DNA from: Candidatus Sedimenticola sp. (ex Thyasira tokunagai)
GTDB lineage: Bacteria; Pseudomonadota; Gammaproteobacteria; Chromatiales; Chromatiaceae
Length of the DNA stretch: 64,000 nucleotides
Reading direction: 5' to 3'
NCBI GenBank assembly: GCA_037318855.1
Contig: CP134874.1
Span: 3,906,598 to 3,970,597 of the forward strand
Shown here: in pieces, positions 33,118-41,430 of the stretch
Position numbering within the stretch: the first letter of the stretch is position 1
Layout: each line of letters starts with the position of its first letter
Notes under the pieces: generated by a model
What the model saw: the letters and a program-made list of their open reading frames with translations, nothing else
Database searches by the model: none
Told to the model about the DNA's origin: nothing
Translations under genes and position numbers: made by a program

Positions 33118-33247
33118 GCCAATTTTGGCCGGAAATAAACGCGAATAAACGCAAATGCACCTTGTGTTTGAACCCATTGTAGATACTCGCGAATACCATG
33201 AAGTATCCCTTACATTCGCGTTTATATGCGTTTATTTCCGGCTAATA
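33118..33247. repeat. Inverted repeat between iorA and iorB
   Basis: CCGGAAATAAACGCGAATAAACGCAAATG on the left and CATTCGCGTTTATATGCGTTTATTTCCGG on the right pair over about 28 bases with few mismatches. It is a palindromic repeat of a kind common between genes in this window. It sits inside the likely iorAB transcript. Confidence 0.7.
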
Positions 33248-33316
33248 AATGATTGTACTATTAGTAGTTGGGTTTCAACGCACCCAGTAAAAGTTTTTAA
33301 GCGAGGCGAGTAGAAA

Positions 33317-33919
33317 GTGAGCGAAAACGACATCACCAATATTCTGGTTGCCGGCATCGGCGGCCAAGGCGTCATGACGGCCGCCGAGGTACTCTCTCAG
33401 GCGGCCATGTCACTGGGTTACGACGTGAAGAAAACAGAGGTGGCAGGTATGGCACAGCGCGGCGGCGTGGTGACCTCCCATGTCCGTTTCGGCAAGCGGG
33501 TGCTCTCTCCCGCCATCGCCCCCGGCGAGGCGGATATCCTGGTCGGTTTTGAGCCGGCGGAGGCGCTGCGCTGGTGCGCCCACCTGCGCCCCGGTGGTAT
33601 TGCCATGGTCAACACCACTCGCCAGGAGCCACCGGTAGTGAGTATTGGCCTGTTCGACTACCCGGATGATCCGATCGCCGAGATTGCTGCTGCAGGCGTC
33701 AACTACCACGCCTTCGATGCCGGCGCCATCGCCCACGACCTAGGCAACTTCCGCCTGGTTAACACTGTGATGCTCGGGGCCATATCAAAATACCTGCCCT
33801 TCCCCGCCGAGGTGCTGAAAAACGAGATCCTCGACCGTTTCCGTGCCCGCAAGCCAAAGCTGGTGGAGATCAATGAAAAAGCGTTTGAGGCTGGACAGGC
33901 GGCAGAAGCGGCCAGTTAG
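33317..33919 (+). CDS. iorB: Indolepyruvate ferredoxin oxidoreductase, beta subunit
   Basis: The 200-residue protein has the gamma-domain of 2-oxoacid oxidoreductases: NILVAGIGGQGVMTAAEVLSQAAMSLGYDVKKTEVAGMAQRGGVVTSHVRFG at the N-terminus and EADILVGFEPAEALRW. The conserved GIGGQG loop and the AQRGG loop bind CoA or link to the alpha subunit. A short length is normal for IorB. It forms the active enzyme with iorA upstream. The start is GTG at 33317 (GTGAGCGAAAACG). Confidence 0.95.
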   Translation: MSENDITNILVAGIGGQGVMTAAEVLSQAAMSLGYDVKKTEVAGMAQRGGVVTSHVRFGKRVLSPAIAPGEADILVGFEPAEALRWCAHLRPGGIAMVNTTRQEPPVVSIGLFDYPDDPIAEIAAAGVNYHAFDAGAIAHDLGNFRLVNTVMLGAISKYLPFPAEVLKNEILDRFRARKPKLVEINEKAFEAGQAAEAAS

Positions 33920-33942
33920 TCGAAGACCGCCTAAATAACAAT

Positions 33943-34042
33943 AGCAGGACGCTGAGAACGCAGAGGAGACGCAGAGCTCGCAGAGAAAGAATTTGGTTTC
34001 CTCAGCGTTCTCTGCGTCTCCTCTGTGACCTTTGCGTCCCAC
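33943..34042. repeat. Palindromic CGCAGAG repeat
   Basis: GCAGGACGCTGAGAACGCAGAGGAGACGCAGAG is followed by its near complement CTCAGCGTTCTCTGCGTCTCCTCTGTGACC. The stem has more than 20 paired bases. Such 'CGCAGAGG' repeats are scattered in many bacterial genomes. It ends about 35 bp before the aroF-type gene. Confidence 0.7.
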
Positions 34043-34077
34043 TTTTCAGTCCACTGACAACGGGTAACTGATAACTT

Positions 34078-35412
34078 ATGAAAGACTGGCACCCCACATC
34101 CTGGCAGCAGAAAGAGGCCAAACAGCAAGCTAACTATCCATCGCAACAGGCGCTGGATGAAACCCTTGATCAGTTATCCCAGTTGCCTCCTCTGGTCACC
34201 TCCTGGGAGATCGAGGCACTGAAAGAGCAGCTTGCCGCCGCCTCCCGGGGAGAAGCATTTCTGCTCCAGGGTGGTGACTGCGCCGAAAACTTCAGCGACT
34301 GCACCTCTCCGGTCATTGCCAACAAGCTGAAAATCCTGTTGCAGATGAGCCTGATGCTGATCCATGGCCTCAATAAGCGGGTAATTCGAATAGGGCGCAT
34401 CGCCGGCCAGTACGCTAAACCCAGATCAGCCGACAGTGAGACCATTAACGGCATCACCCTGCCCAGCTACCGCGGTGACCTGATCAACGGCCCCGGATTC
34501 ACTACTGAAGACCGTATCCCTGATCCTGTCCGCCTGCTGCGTGGCTATGGCCGTGCCGCCATGACCCTCAATTTTATCCGTGCCCTCTCCGACAGCGGTT
34601 TTGCCGATCTACATCACCCGGAAAACTGGGACCTGGATTTTGTCAGCCGCTCACCCCAGGCGGCTGAATACCACAAGTCAGTGGCGGCACTCTCACGCTC
34701 CCTGCAATTTTTGGAGACCTTGGGAGGAGGCGCCGACAGCGAACTGAACCGGGTACAGTTTTTTACCAGCCACGAAGGACTGCATCTCCACTATGAACAA
34801 GCGTTGAGCCGCCAGGTACCCAACCGTAGCGGCTACTACAATCTATCCACCCACCTGCCCTGGATCGGCTTTCGCACTGCCGATATCGACGGTGCTCATA
34901 TCGAATATTTTCGTGGCATAGAAAATCCGCTAGGGGTCAAAGTGGGCGCCGGCATGCCAAATGAGTGGATTCAGGAACTGGTGGAACGCCTTAATCCCGA
35001 GAATGAAGCGGGAAAACTTCTGCTGATCCACCGTTTTGGTGCAGACGCTATTACCGAGGGCCTGCCGAGATTGATTGATGCGGTGAAACGCACAGGCAAG
35101 AGCGTCCTCTGGGTCTGTGATCCCATGCATGGCAATACAGAAACCACCCCTAGCGGCTACAAGACCCGGCGCTTCGACAGGATACTCTCGGAGCTTGGAC
35201 AGGCGTTCGATATCCATCAACAGAAGAGCTCGATTCTTGGTGGAGTGCACTTTGAACTGACCGGCGATGACGTCACCGAGTGTATCGGCGGCGCCCGTGG
35301 GCTTGATGAGGCCGGTTTGGAACGGGCCTACAAGACCCAGGTAGACCCACGCCTCAACTATGAGCAGGCACTGGAGATGGCAATGGCGATTGTGGAGAAA
35401 TATCGCAGCTGA
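34078..35412 (+). CDS. Class II 3-deoxy-7-phosphoheptulonate synthase
   Basis: This 444-residue enzyme makes DAHP from phosphoenolpyruvate and erythrose-4-phosphate, the first step of the shikimate pathway. Plant/Mycobacterium-type (class II) features are WHPTSWQQKEAKQQANYP at the start, FLLQGGDCAENFSDC, GRIAGQYAKPRSAD, RGDLINGPGFTTEDRIPDP, HWDLDF-like NWDLDFVSRSP, and WVCDPMHGNTETTPSGYKTRRFD with the metal ligands. Its product chemistry equals that of the unrelated class I enzyme 500 bp away. Class II enzymes in gammaproteobacteria often serve specialised aromatic synthesis or act as a constitutive isozyme. Confidence 0.95.
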   Translation: MKDWHPTSWQQKEAKQQANYPSQQALDETLDQLSQLPPLVTSWEIEALKEQLAAASRGEAFLLQGGDCAENFSDCTSPVIANKLKILLQMSLMLIHGLNKRVIRIGRIAGQYAKPRSADSETINGITLPSYRGDLINGPGFTTEDRIPDPVRLLRGYGRAAMTLNFIRALSDSGFADLHHPENWDLDFVSRSPQAAEYHKSVAALSRSLQFLETLGGGADSELNRVQFFTSHEGLHLHYEQALSRQVPNRSGYYNLSTHLPWIGFRTADIDGAHIEYFRGIENPLGVKVGAGMPNEWIQELVERLNPENEAGKLLLIHRFGADAITEGLPRLIDAVKRTGKSVLWVCDPMHGNTETTPSGYKTRRFDRILSELGQAFDIHQQKSSILGGVHFELTGDDVTECIGGARGLDEAGLERAYKTQVDPRLNYEQALEMAMAIVEKYRS

Positions 35413-35532
35413 CTCCACCTTGCCACACTTCCACCCCCTCCACTATCAAGACAACAAGACGTCGGCCCGATCACTTGCACACCAAATTTGTAGCGGTGTA
35501 TACGAGAAGGGAGCCTCTGCGCAGGAATTTAA

Positions 35533-35770
35533 CCTAGAATCCTCAGTTGACCGCTCCATCCTACGGGCAAGGCACCGATTTTATTTACATTGACTACGAT
35601 TGCATCTTTCACTCTCCAGTGTGAATGACGCTACAGGGCGGATAGCACACTTGGTTTGGCGCATTACGGCGTTACAATTCCTTGGAATAGCAAGACTATT
35701 CCTCGTCGTTGTGCCTTGTACTGTGCCAAACCAAGTGCACTCTCCACCCTGTCCAACTGAGGATTCTAGG
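35533..35770. repeat. MITE family 1, copy 3
   Basis: Perfect TIRs CCTAGAATCCTCAGTTG (35533-35549) and complement (35754-35770) enclose 238 bp that match copy 2 in inverted orientation, including GCGCATTACGGCGTTACAA and GTCGTTGTGCCTTGTACTG. It separates the class II and class I DAHP synthase genes. Confidence 0.88.
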
Positions 35771-35894
35771 TTGAAGGAACGCCATTGCGATTTCTCAATG
35801 CATCGCACTATTAGTACATGATCTAATCGTATGCGTAGCGAACGGCAATGGGCTTTATATGCACCCATCCTCACCGTTTTCTCCTCCTTAGAAT

Positions 35895-35921
35895 GGGCCG
35901 CGTCACGCGGCCCTTTTTTTT
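35895..35921 (+). terminator. Rho-independent terminator
   Basis: A GC-rich stem, GGGCCGCG-TCA-CGCGGCCC, is followed by eight T. It terminates plus-strand transcripts coming from the class II DAHP synthase side. The T-run overlaps the stop codon of the minus-strand gene aroG. Confidence 0.92.
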
Positions 35922-36993
35922 ATGTGATTCTCTCCGACAGCTTCTGCTTCAGCTTTTCCGCCATCTCCCGCAGCAGTTTCTCTGTAGTCTCCCAGCCAAT
36001 ACAGCCATCGGTAACTGAGACTCCATACTCAAGCTGACTGAGATCCTTGGGAATCGACTGATTGCCTGCATTGAGACTGCTCTCCAGCATGATGCCGATA
36101 ATCGAGCGATTGCCCTCGATGATCTGACTAGCGACATTATCTGCCACCAGGGGCTGGAGTTCCGGCTGCTTACTGGAGTTACCGTGACTGCAGTCGATCA
36201 TAATATTCTCCGACAACTCCGCCTTGCGTAGCGCCCCTTCACAGAGCGCGACATGCACCGAATCGTAGTTGGGCAGGCCATTGCCGCCACGCAGGATGAT
36301 ATGGCCGCAGACGTTACCTTTGGTCTTGATCACCGCCACTTGGCCTTCCCGGTTGATACCGAGGAAACTGTGAGGGTGAGAGACCGACTGCAGAGCATTG
36401 ATCGCCACCTCCAGACCGCCGTCTGTGCCATTTTTGAAACCAACCGGCATTGAGAGACCTGATGCCATCTCACGATGAGTCTGGGACTCTGTAGTACGTG
36501 CACCGATAGCCGCCCAAGAGAAGAGATCGCCCATGTACTGAGGGCTGATGGGGTCAAGCGCCTCGGTGGCGGCGGGCAGGCCAAGCTCCGCCAGCCACAG
36601 CAGCAGCTCCCGTGCCTTCGTCAGCCCCTCTTCGATATGAAAGCTATCATCCATACGGGGATCATTGATCAGCCCTTTCCATCCCACGGTGGTGCGCGGC
36701 TTCTCGAAATAGATGCGCATAACGATATAGAGCGTATCACCCAGCTCCTCATGGAGTCGCATCAGCCGCTCGGCGTACTCCTTAGCCGCCTCAACATCAT
36801 GAATTGAGCAGGGACCGGTCACCACCAGCAGCCTGGGATCCTTGCGGGTAAAGATGTCTTTGATAGTGTGCCGCCCCTTCCAGACCAGCGCTTCACTCTT
36901 CTCTGTGAGGGGAAGCCGGTGTTTGAAATCTGCTGGGGATACCAACACCCGCTCTTCAGCCACATTGGTGTTATTAAGACTATCTTTGAACAT
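35920..36993 (-). CDS. aroG: Class I 3-deoxy-7-phosphoheptulonate synthase
   Basis: The product is 357 residues from ATG 36993 (MFKDSLNNTNVAEERVLVSPADFKHRLPL), preferred because AroG-type enzymes start near this point; a longer frame to 37065 encodes no plausible extension. Motifs are VVTGPCSIHDVEAAKEYAERL, RIYFEKPRTTVGWKGLINDP, SWAAIGARTTESQTHREMASGLSMPVGFKNGTDGG, CGHIILRGGNGLPNYD and IMIDCSHGNSSKQPELQ. It lacks a fused chorismate mutase. Feedback type (Phe, Tyr or Trp) cannot be read reliably. It is convergent with the class II gene across a MITE and a terminator. Confidence 0.95.
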   Translation of the reverse strand: MFKDSLNNTNVAEERVLVSPADFKHRLPLTEKSEALVWKGRHTIKDIFTRKDPRLLVVTGPCSIHDVEAAKEYAERLMRLHEELGDTLYIVMRIYFEKPRTTVGWKGLINDPRMDDSFHIEEGLTKARELLLWLAELGLPAATEALDPISPQYMGDLFSWAAIGARTTESQTHREMASGLSMPVGFKNGTDGGLEVAINALQSVSHPHSFLGINREGQVAVIKTKGNVCGHIILRGGNGLPNYDSVHVALCEGALRKAELSENIMIDCSHGNSSKQPELQPLVADNVASQIIEGNRSIIGIMLESSLNAGNQSIPKDLSQLEYGVSVTDGCIGWETTEKLLREMAEKLKQKLSERIT

Positions 36994-37348
36994 ATCTCTG
37001 CCCGAAATTACAAAAGAGGCAGAAGCATAGGAAATCGGGCACCATTTTGCCACCCCAAAAGCCATTTAGGTGGCATCTAAATGAGTCCGGACGAATTGAA
37101 TTGTGTTCAAGAGATAGCTGGATCAGGGTAAAAATAATGACCGATAGTGGGCGGCCGACAAGCTCTTGAACAGCGAGATCCCCCCCCGGGTGTAACGCAA
37201 TCGATCACCCATTATTTACCGGCTCCCCCGGCGTGAGACTGTGGTTGTTCTCCACTTAAACCTTACCACTGTGGGCTTTTTCCGACCTAGAAAAATACAG
37301 TGGCATTCTCTATGCTTAGTGTAAGATAACTGTGATAGGGAGTGGGCC
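36994..37348. other. Intergenic region with a MITE family 2 end fragment
   Basis: GAGTCCGGACGAATTGAATTGTG (37084-37106) matches the MITE end near epd (27360-27382), with a single base change in that stretch. A small stem TGCCACC...GGTGGCA lies at 37049-37076, just upstream of aroG, and a run of nine C at about 37182-37190. Otherwise nothing is recognised. Confidence 0.5.
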
Positions 37349-37774
37349 ATGTCGAAAAAGTTGAGTGCCGCCCAAAAGCGGCAGAAGCGTGAAAAGAAGC
37401 TGACAAAACGGCTAATGCGTGATTTTGACGAGTTGTTAACCATTAGTGTTGACAGCGGTTCACTAACTCAGGAGAGCATTGTCACTCTACTCAAGGGTAT
37501 TAATGACGCTCTGCTGGAAACCGGTGCAATGCACGATACCGGGAAACAGCTCAGAAGGCCCGGCCGGTTCCTCGAAAACCTGCATAAAGCCCACAAGGAA
37601 GTGATCGAGCAGGGGCAGTTCGCCAAAGAGGACCACGACATCAAGTCATTGGCACTGATTCAGAAAATGGCGAAAAAGGGCAAGTCAGAAGAGGAGATCT
37701 CGAAGAAGATGCTCAAACTGGGCAGCCGAGTCACCCCAGAGGGGATCAAACGTATACTGCAAGAGAATCCCTGA
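37349..37774 (+). CDS. Hypothetical basic protein
   Basis: The protein is 141 residues and the family is not recognised. The N-terminal 25 residues are very basic (MSKKLSAAQKRQKREKKLTKRL). A helical region follows (MRDFDELLTISVDSGSLTQESIVTLLKGINDALLETGAMHDTGKQLRR), and the C-terminal part is again basic with KGKSEEEISKKMLKLGSRVTPEGIKRILQENP. No TM or signal peptide. The start ATG is preceded by GGGAGTGGGCC, a weak ribosome site. The composition suggests RNA or DNA binding, but that is only inferred. Confidence 0.7.
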   Translation: MSKKLSAAQKRQKREKKLTKRLMRDFDELLTISVDSGSLTQESIVTLLKGINDALLETGAMHDTGKQLRRPGRFLENLHKAHKEVIEQGQFAKEDHDIKSLALIQKMAKKGKSEEEISKKMLKLGSRVTPEGIKRILQENP

Positions 37775-37894
37775 AAAATACTCCGGCAATACCCATCCCC
37801 ACATGTAAACGCGGGAATATGGGGCTGTATAAATTGGACTGAGATGCCAAATCCAACCTGCGGTAACGCCGGTTTGCACTTGGGAGCTTTTGCC

Positions 37895-39250
37895 CTACCG
37901 CTCCTTGAATGCATTAGAGAAACCGCGGGTGACCGGCTTCAGCAGGTAGTCCAGTATGGTCTTCTCACCAGTACGAATGTCCGCTGTCACCGTCATCCCC
38001 GGCAGAATTTTCAGCTGTTCCGGATCACTGCCCAGATAATTTCTCTCCAGTTTGAGTTCGGCCCGATAGTAGGGATTACGCTCATCATCCAGATAGGTGG
38101 AGGCGGAGATACGGTTGACCGTACCCTCCAAGCTACCAAAGCGGGAAGTATCGTAGCTGGTGAACTTCACTTTTGCCGTCTGACCGGTGTGGACATGACC
38201 GATATCCTGAGGCTGAATCCTCGCCTCGACAATAAGCTCATCTTCCACCGGCACCACTTGCATAATCACCTGGCCCGGTGAAACTACAGCATTGCTGCTG
38301 CTCACCACCAACCCCTGAATAATACCGGAGACCGGGGCGTGCAACTCCAGCCGCGCCACCCTGTCACGCAGCCGAATCAGAGTCCCCTCCACCTCGGCCA
38401 GTTCATTGGCCACCGTACCTGCTTCCAGTTCCACATCCTGGTTGGAGCGAGAGAATATCTCCAGACGATGCTGCTCACTCTCCTCTATCGCAGTCCGCGC
38501 CACGGCAACGCTGTCCACTGTTCTGCGCATCTCACTCTCAGCTTCTGCAAGGCGTGACTGGGCGGCCAGCAGCTCAGTCCGTGATACTGTCCCCTTCTTG
38601 CTTAGAGCCTGGCGGATCTCAACCTGCTCCTTGTAAATCTTGAGCTCTTTGCGCAGTGCCGCCACCTGGTTCTGCTGGCGGGTCAGTTCGGAACGCCGTT
38701 GACTGACCTGGCTATCGACTACCGCCAACTCACTCTCCTGCCGAGACACCTGGGCGAGATAGATGGTTCGCTGCTTCTCCGCCAGATCAAGATAGCTCTC
38801 CCCTACTTTGCTGAAGTCTGGATCTCTCTTCTCCACCAGCGCTTGCAAACGCTCTCCCTGGAGCTGAAGCCCCGCCTGGCGCGTAAGCATCTGTTGCAGC
38901 TCAGACTCAGAAGCAGAGGGATCAAAGCTGATCAGTGTGTCACCCTCCTTCACGCGGTCACCATTACGCACATGTAGCTTGTCGACGATGCCGCCTTCCA
39001 GGTGCTGGACATTGTGAATCAGGCCGGCCGGGATCACTTCGCCCTCTGCAATAGCCACTTCATTGACGGAGATGAAGCCACCCCAGACCACCAGTGATGC
39101 GAGCAGAAAGATACTGACAAAGACCGCTACCGGAATGATGTACCTCGGCTCTCCCTCTTCCAGCTCTATGGCTTGGGCGAGAAACCGCGCCCGTGCCCTG
39201 GGTATGCCGGTGGTATTCTCTTCAGCAAATACGATGCTGTCTTCTTTCAT
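37895..39250 (-). CDS. Type I secretion membrane fusion protein (HlyD family)
   Basis: The 451-residue adaptor spans the inner membrane and links the ABC exporter to a TolC-like channel. A single TM helix is at about residues 38-60 (VFVSIFLLASLVVWGGFISV). It is followed by the lipoyl-type half HVRNGDRVKEGDTLISFDPSASE, a long coiled-coil (about residues 110-310), and the second lipoyl-barrel segment (ARLELHAPVSGIIQGL). The C-terminal beta-barrel ends in GMTVTADIRTGEKTILDYLLKPV, a HlyD hallmark. It overlaps the ABC gene upstream by four bases. The three genes 43130-37895 form one operon, divergent from the adhesin gene. Confidence 0.95.
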   Translation of the reverse strand: MKEDSIVFAEENTTGIPRARARFLAQAIELEEGEPRYIIPVAVFVSIFLLASLVVWGGFISVNEVAIAEGEVIPAGLIHNVQHLEGGIVDKLHVRNGDRVKEGDTLISFDPSASESELQQMLTRQAGLQLQGERLQALVEKRDPDFSKVGESYLDLAEKQRTIYLAQVSRQESELAVVDSQVSQRRSELTRQQNQVAALRKELKIYKEQVEIRQALSKKGTVSRTELLAAQSRLAEAESEMRRTVDSVAVARTAIEESEQHRLEIFSRSNQDVELEAGTVANELAEVEGTLIRLRDRVARLELHAPVSGIIQGLVVSSSNAVVSPGQVIMQVVPVEDELIVEARIQPQDIGHVHTGQTAKVKFTSYDTSRFGSLEGTVNRISASTYLDDERNPYYRAELKLERNYLGSDPEQLKILPGMTVTADIRTGEKTILDYLLKPVTRGFSNAFKER

Positions 39251-41430
39251 GCCGCTCTCCCCAAAAGAATATCAACCGCCTCATCGGAATTGCCGGCAAA
39301 GGCTACAGTGCCGTGTTCCATAATAATTGCCTTGTCAGCCAACCGAATATGGCTGGGGCGATGAGATACCATAATGATGGTCTTCTTGCCTTTCAGCCGT
39401 TTTAGCTGCTCCACAAACTTGTTATCGCTCTCCATATCCAGTGAGGCACCGGGCTCATCCAGAATCAGTATCTGTGCGCTACGCAAAAAAGCCCTGGCCA
39501 TGGAGAGTCCTCTAACAAATCCCGGTGGCAGGCGTGCAATAATATTGTCACCAATACGTGTATCAAAGCCGTCAGGCATGGCCAGAATATCCCCTAGTAT
39601 GCCCGCCTGTGAGGCGGCATCAGCCACTTCATCATCGGTGGCCAACACATTATTAAGGCGCATATTCTGGGCAATGGTACCGTGGAATAGCTGAGCCCTT
39701 TGAGGCACATAGGCAATGGCACGACGTAGATCCATTGCATTCAACTGACGTATATCGAACTCATCGAGGGTGAGAGCACCGGCCTGAGGCTTGTACATAC
39801 CGGCGATCATCTTCACCAGTGTCGATTTACCGGAGCCGGTATCACCGCTGATGGAGACCATCTCACCTGGTTCGATGGTGAAAGAGACACCGAGCAGCGC
39901 CGGATCACTGGCGGGATCGTAACGGAAGCTGACCCGGTCTAACTTGATGTGCCCTTTCATTTCGGTGAGCATCAACGCTGACTGGCCGCTGTGGCGCTCT
40001 ACCTCAAGACGCATCAACTGATTGATCTGCCGGATTGCCGCCGCCACCTGTTCAAAGCGGCTAAAGCTGAGAAAGGCGTTCTGCAGTGGCGCCAGCACCC
40101 GCCAAATCAGCGCCATGGTGGCGATCAGAGCACCAACCGTCATCGAGCCGACCATTACTGAATAGGTGCCGATAGCCAGAACTGCGAGACTGGAAAGTGT
40201 GATAGCAGCCTGGGCAAATGCATTGATCACCGCATTGGAGACTGTGGTTTGGTAGTTGGCGGTGACCGATTCACCCGAGTGCTCACGGAAGCGCTGCGCC
40301 CAAGTGGTCTCTCCACCGACGCCCTTTATCTCATGGCGACCATTGAGTGTCTGGATCAGCATTCGCTGTTTTTCTGCACGCGAATGGCTGGCGCGCATCC
40401 CCTCATTGGCGCTGGCGGGCAACCAGAGAAGACCAAAAATAATATAGACCACCAACATTACCACCGGCACAAAAGCAACCGGCCCGGCAATAAACCAGAT
40501 AACCAGAATAAACAGCGGCACATAGGGCAATTCCAGCAGCAGCGAAGCATTCGGGCCGGTAAAGAAGTCTCGCACCGTATCGAACTGCTTCAGCCGCGAC
40601 AGTTGTGATGCCATGGTGGAGCGTTCGGTAAACAGGGGGGGCAGGTGGAGTATCTGATTGAAGGTTTCAACACCGATAAGATAGTCGAAGCGTCCGGCCA
40701 CCGTGCCGATCAGTCGTGCACGCAGATAGCGCAGTACCATATCCGCCCCAAGTGCTGAAGCGATTCCACCCACCATCATCGGTAGTGCATTGATTGACTC
40801 TGCACCAATCACCTTGTCGTAAACCATCATAATAAACAGCGGCACCGTCATCGCCACCAGATTCATCAACAAAGTCATCGACATCAGGTGAATAATCAGA
40901 CGCTGAAAACGGCGCAGCAGGGTAGTAAACCAGGGCTCGGTACTCTTTGCAGGTATATGGCCATGGCCGGGACGAATATCGGTAAACAGATAAGCAGTGC
41001 CGCGAGTCGGGAGGGTTGGTGATGTCCGCATCTCGCCTGTCTTTGCATCGAACAGAGTAATCTCGTCTCCGCTACGCTCAATCAGAACGAACACCTCACC
41101 GGAGCCGCCCAGATAGAGGCAGGGATAGAGTTCAGCCTGGATATCCCGTAACCGCACCTTGTGGGGTGTGCTCTCATAGCCGAGTCGCGCCAGAATATTG
41201 CGCATATTCACCAGGTCAAGCCCCTCGGAGAAGTGAGGAAGTGCCTCTATGACCTCTCGGGCGTACTGGTGCCAACCCAGTGCCTTTAGCAACGGCATCA
41301 GGGCCACGGCAAAGAGTGATGATGTCTTCAGCCCTTCAGGCCGGTCACTGCGTAGCGCATCAGCCAGCTGTTCGCTGAGAATCGGGGGTCTGTTATCTCT
41401 GTTTTCTCCCATCCCTATCTCCAGCCTCAA
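39247..41430 (-). CDS. Type I secretion ABC transporter, C39-like domain, degenerate signature
   Basis: This is a 727-residue half-transporter. Residues ~1-150 form a C39-peptidase-like domain without the catalytic Cys (LLKALGWHQYAREVIEAL ... LARLGYESTPHKVRL), as in LapB/HlyB-type exporters that bind but do not cleave substrates. TM region ~180-450. The ATPase has Walker A GDTGSGKST and Walker B ILILDEPGASLD, but the signature is LPPGFVRGLSMARA in place of LSGGQ. The H-loop (IMVSHRPSH) is present. The next gene upstream encodes a second ABC half-transporter, so the two probably form a heterodimer that exports the adhesin. Confidence 0.92.
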   Translation of the reverse strand: MRLEIGMGENRDNRPPILSEQLADALRSDRPEGLKTSSLFAVALMPLLKALGWHQYAREVIEALPHFSEGLDLVNMRNILARLGYESTPHKVRLRDIQAELYPCLYLGGSGEVFVLIERSGDEITLFDAKTGEMRTSPTLPTRGTAYLFTDIRPGHGHIPAKSTEPWFTTLLRRFQRLIIHLMSMTLLMNLVAMTVPLFIMMVYDKVIGAESINALPMMVGGIASALGADMVLRYLRARLIGTVAGRFDYLIGVETFNQILHLPPLFTERSTMASQLSRLKQFDTVRDFFTGPNASLLLELPYVPLFILVIWFIAGPVAFVPVVMLVVYIIFGLLWLPASANEGMRASHSRAEKQRMLIQTLNGRHEIKGVGGETTWAQRFREHSGESVTANYQTTVSNAVINAFAQAAITLSSLAVLAIGTYSVMVGSMTVGALIATMALIWRVLAPLQNAFLSFSRFEQVAAAIRQINQLMRLEVERHSGQSALMLTEMKGHIKLDRVSFRYDPASDPALLGVSFTIEPGEMVSISGDTGSGKSTLVKMIAGMYKPQAGALTLDEFDIRQLNAMDLRRAIAYVPQRAQLFHGTIAQNMRLNNVLATDDEVADAASQAGILGDILAMPDGFDTRIGDNIIARLPPGFVRGLSMARAFLRSAQILILDEPGASLDMESDNKFVEQLKRLKGKKTIIMVSHRPSHIRLADKAIIMEHGTVAFAGNSDEAVDILLGRAA

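Noticed and set aside
36994..37090. Amino-acid leader peptide or riboswitch upstream of aroG
   Set aside because: Only a 7-bp stem is seen; there is no run of Phe/Tyr/Trp codons and no recognisable riboswitch core.
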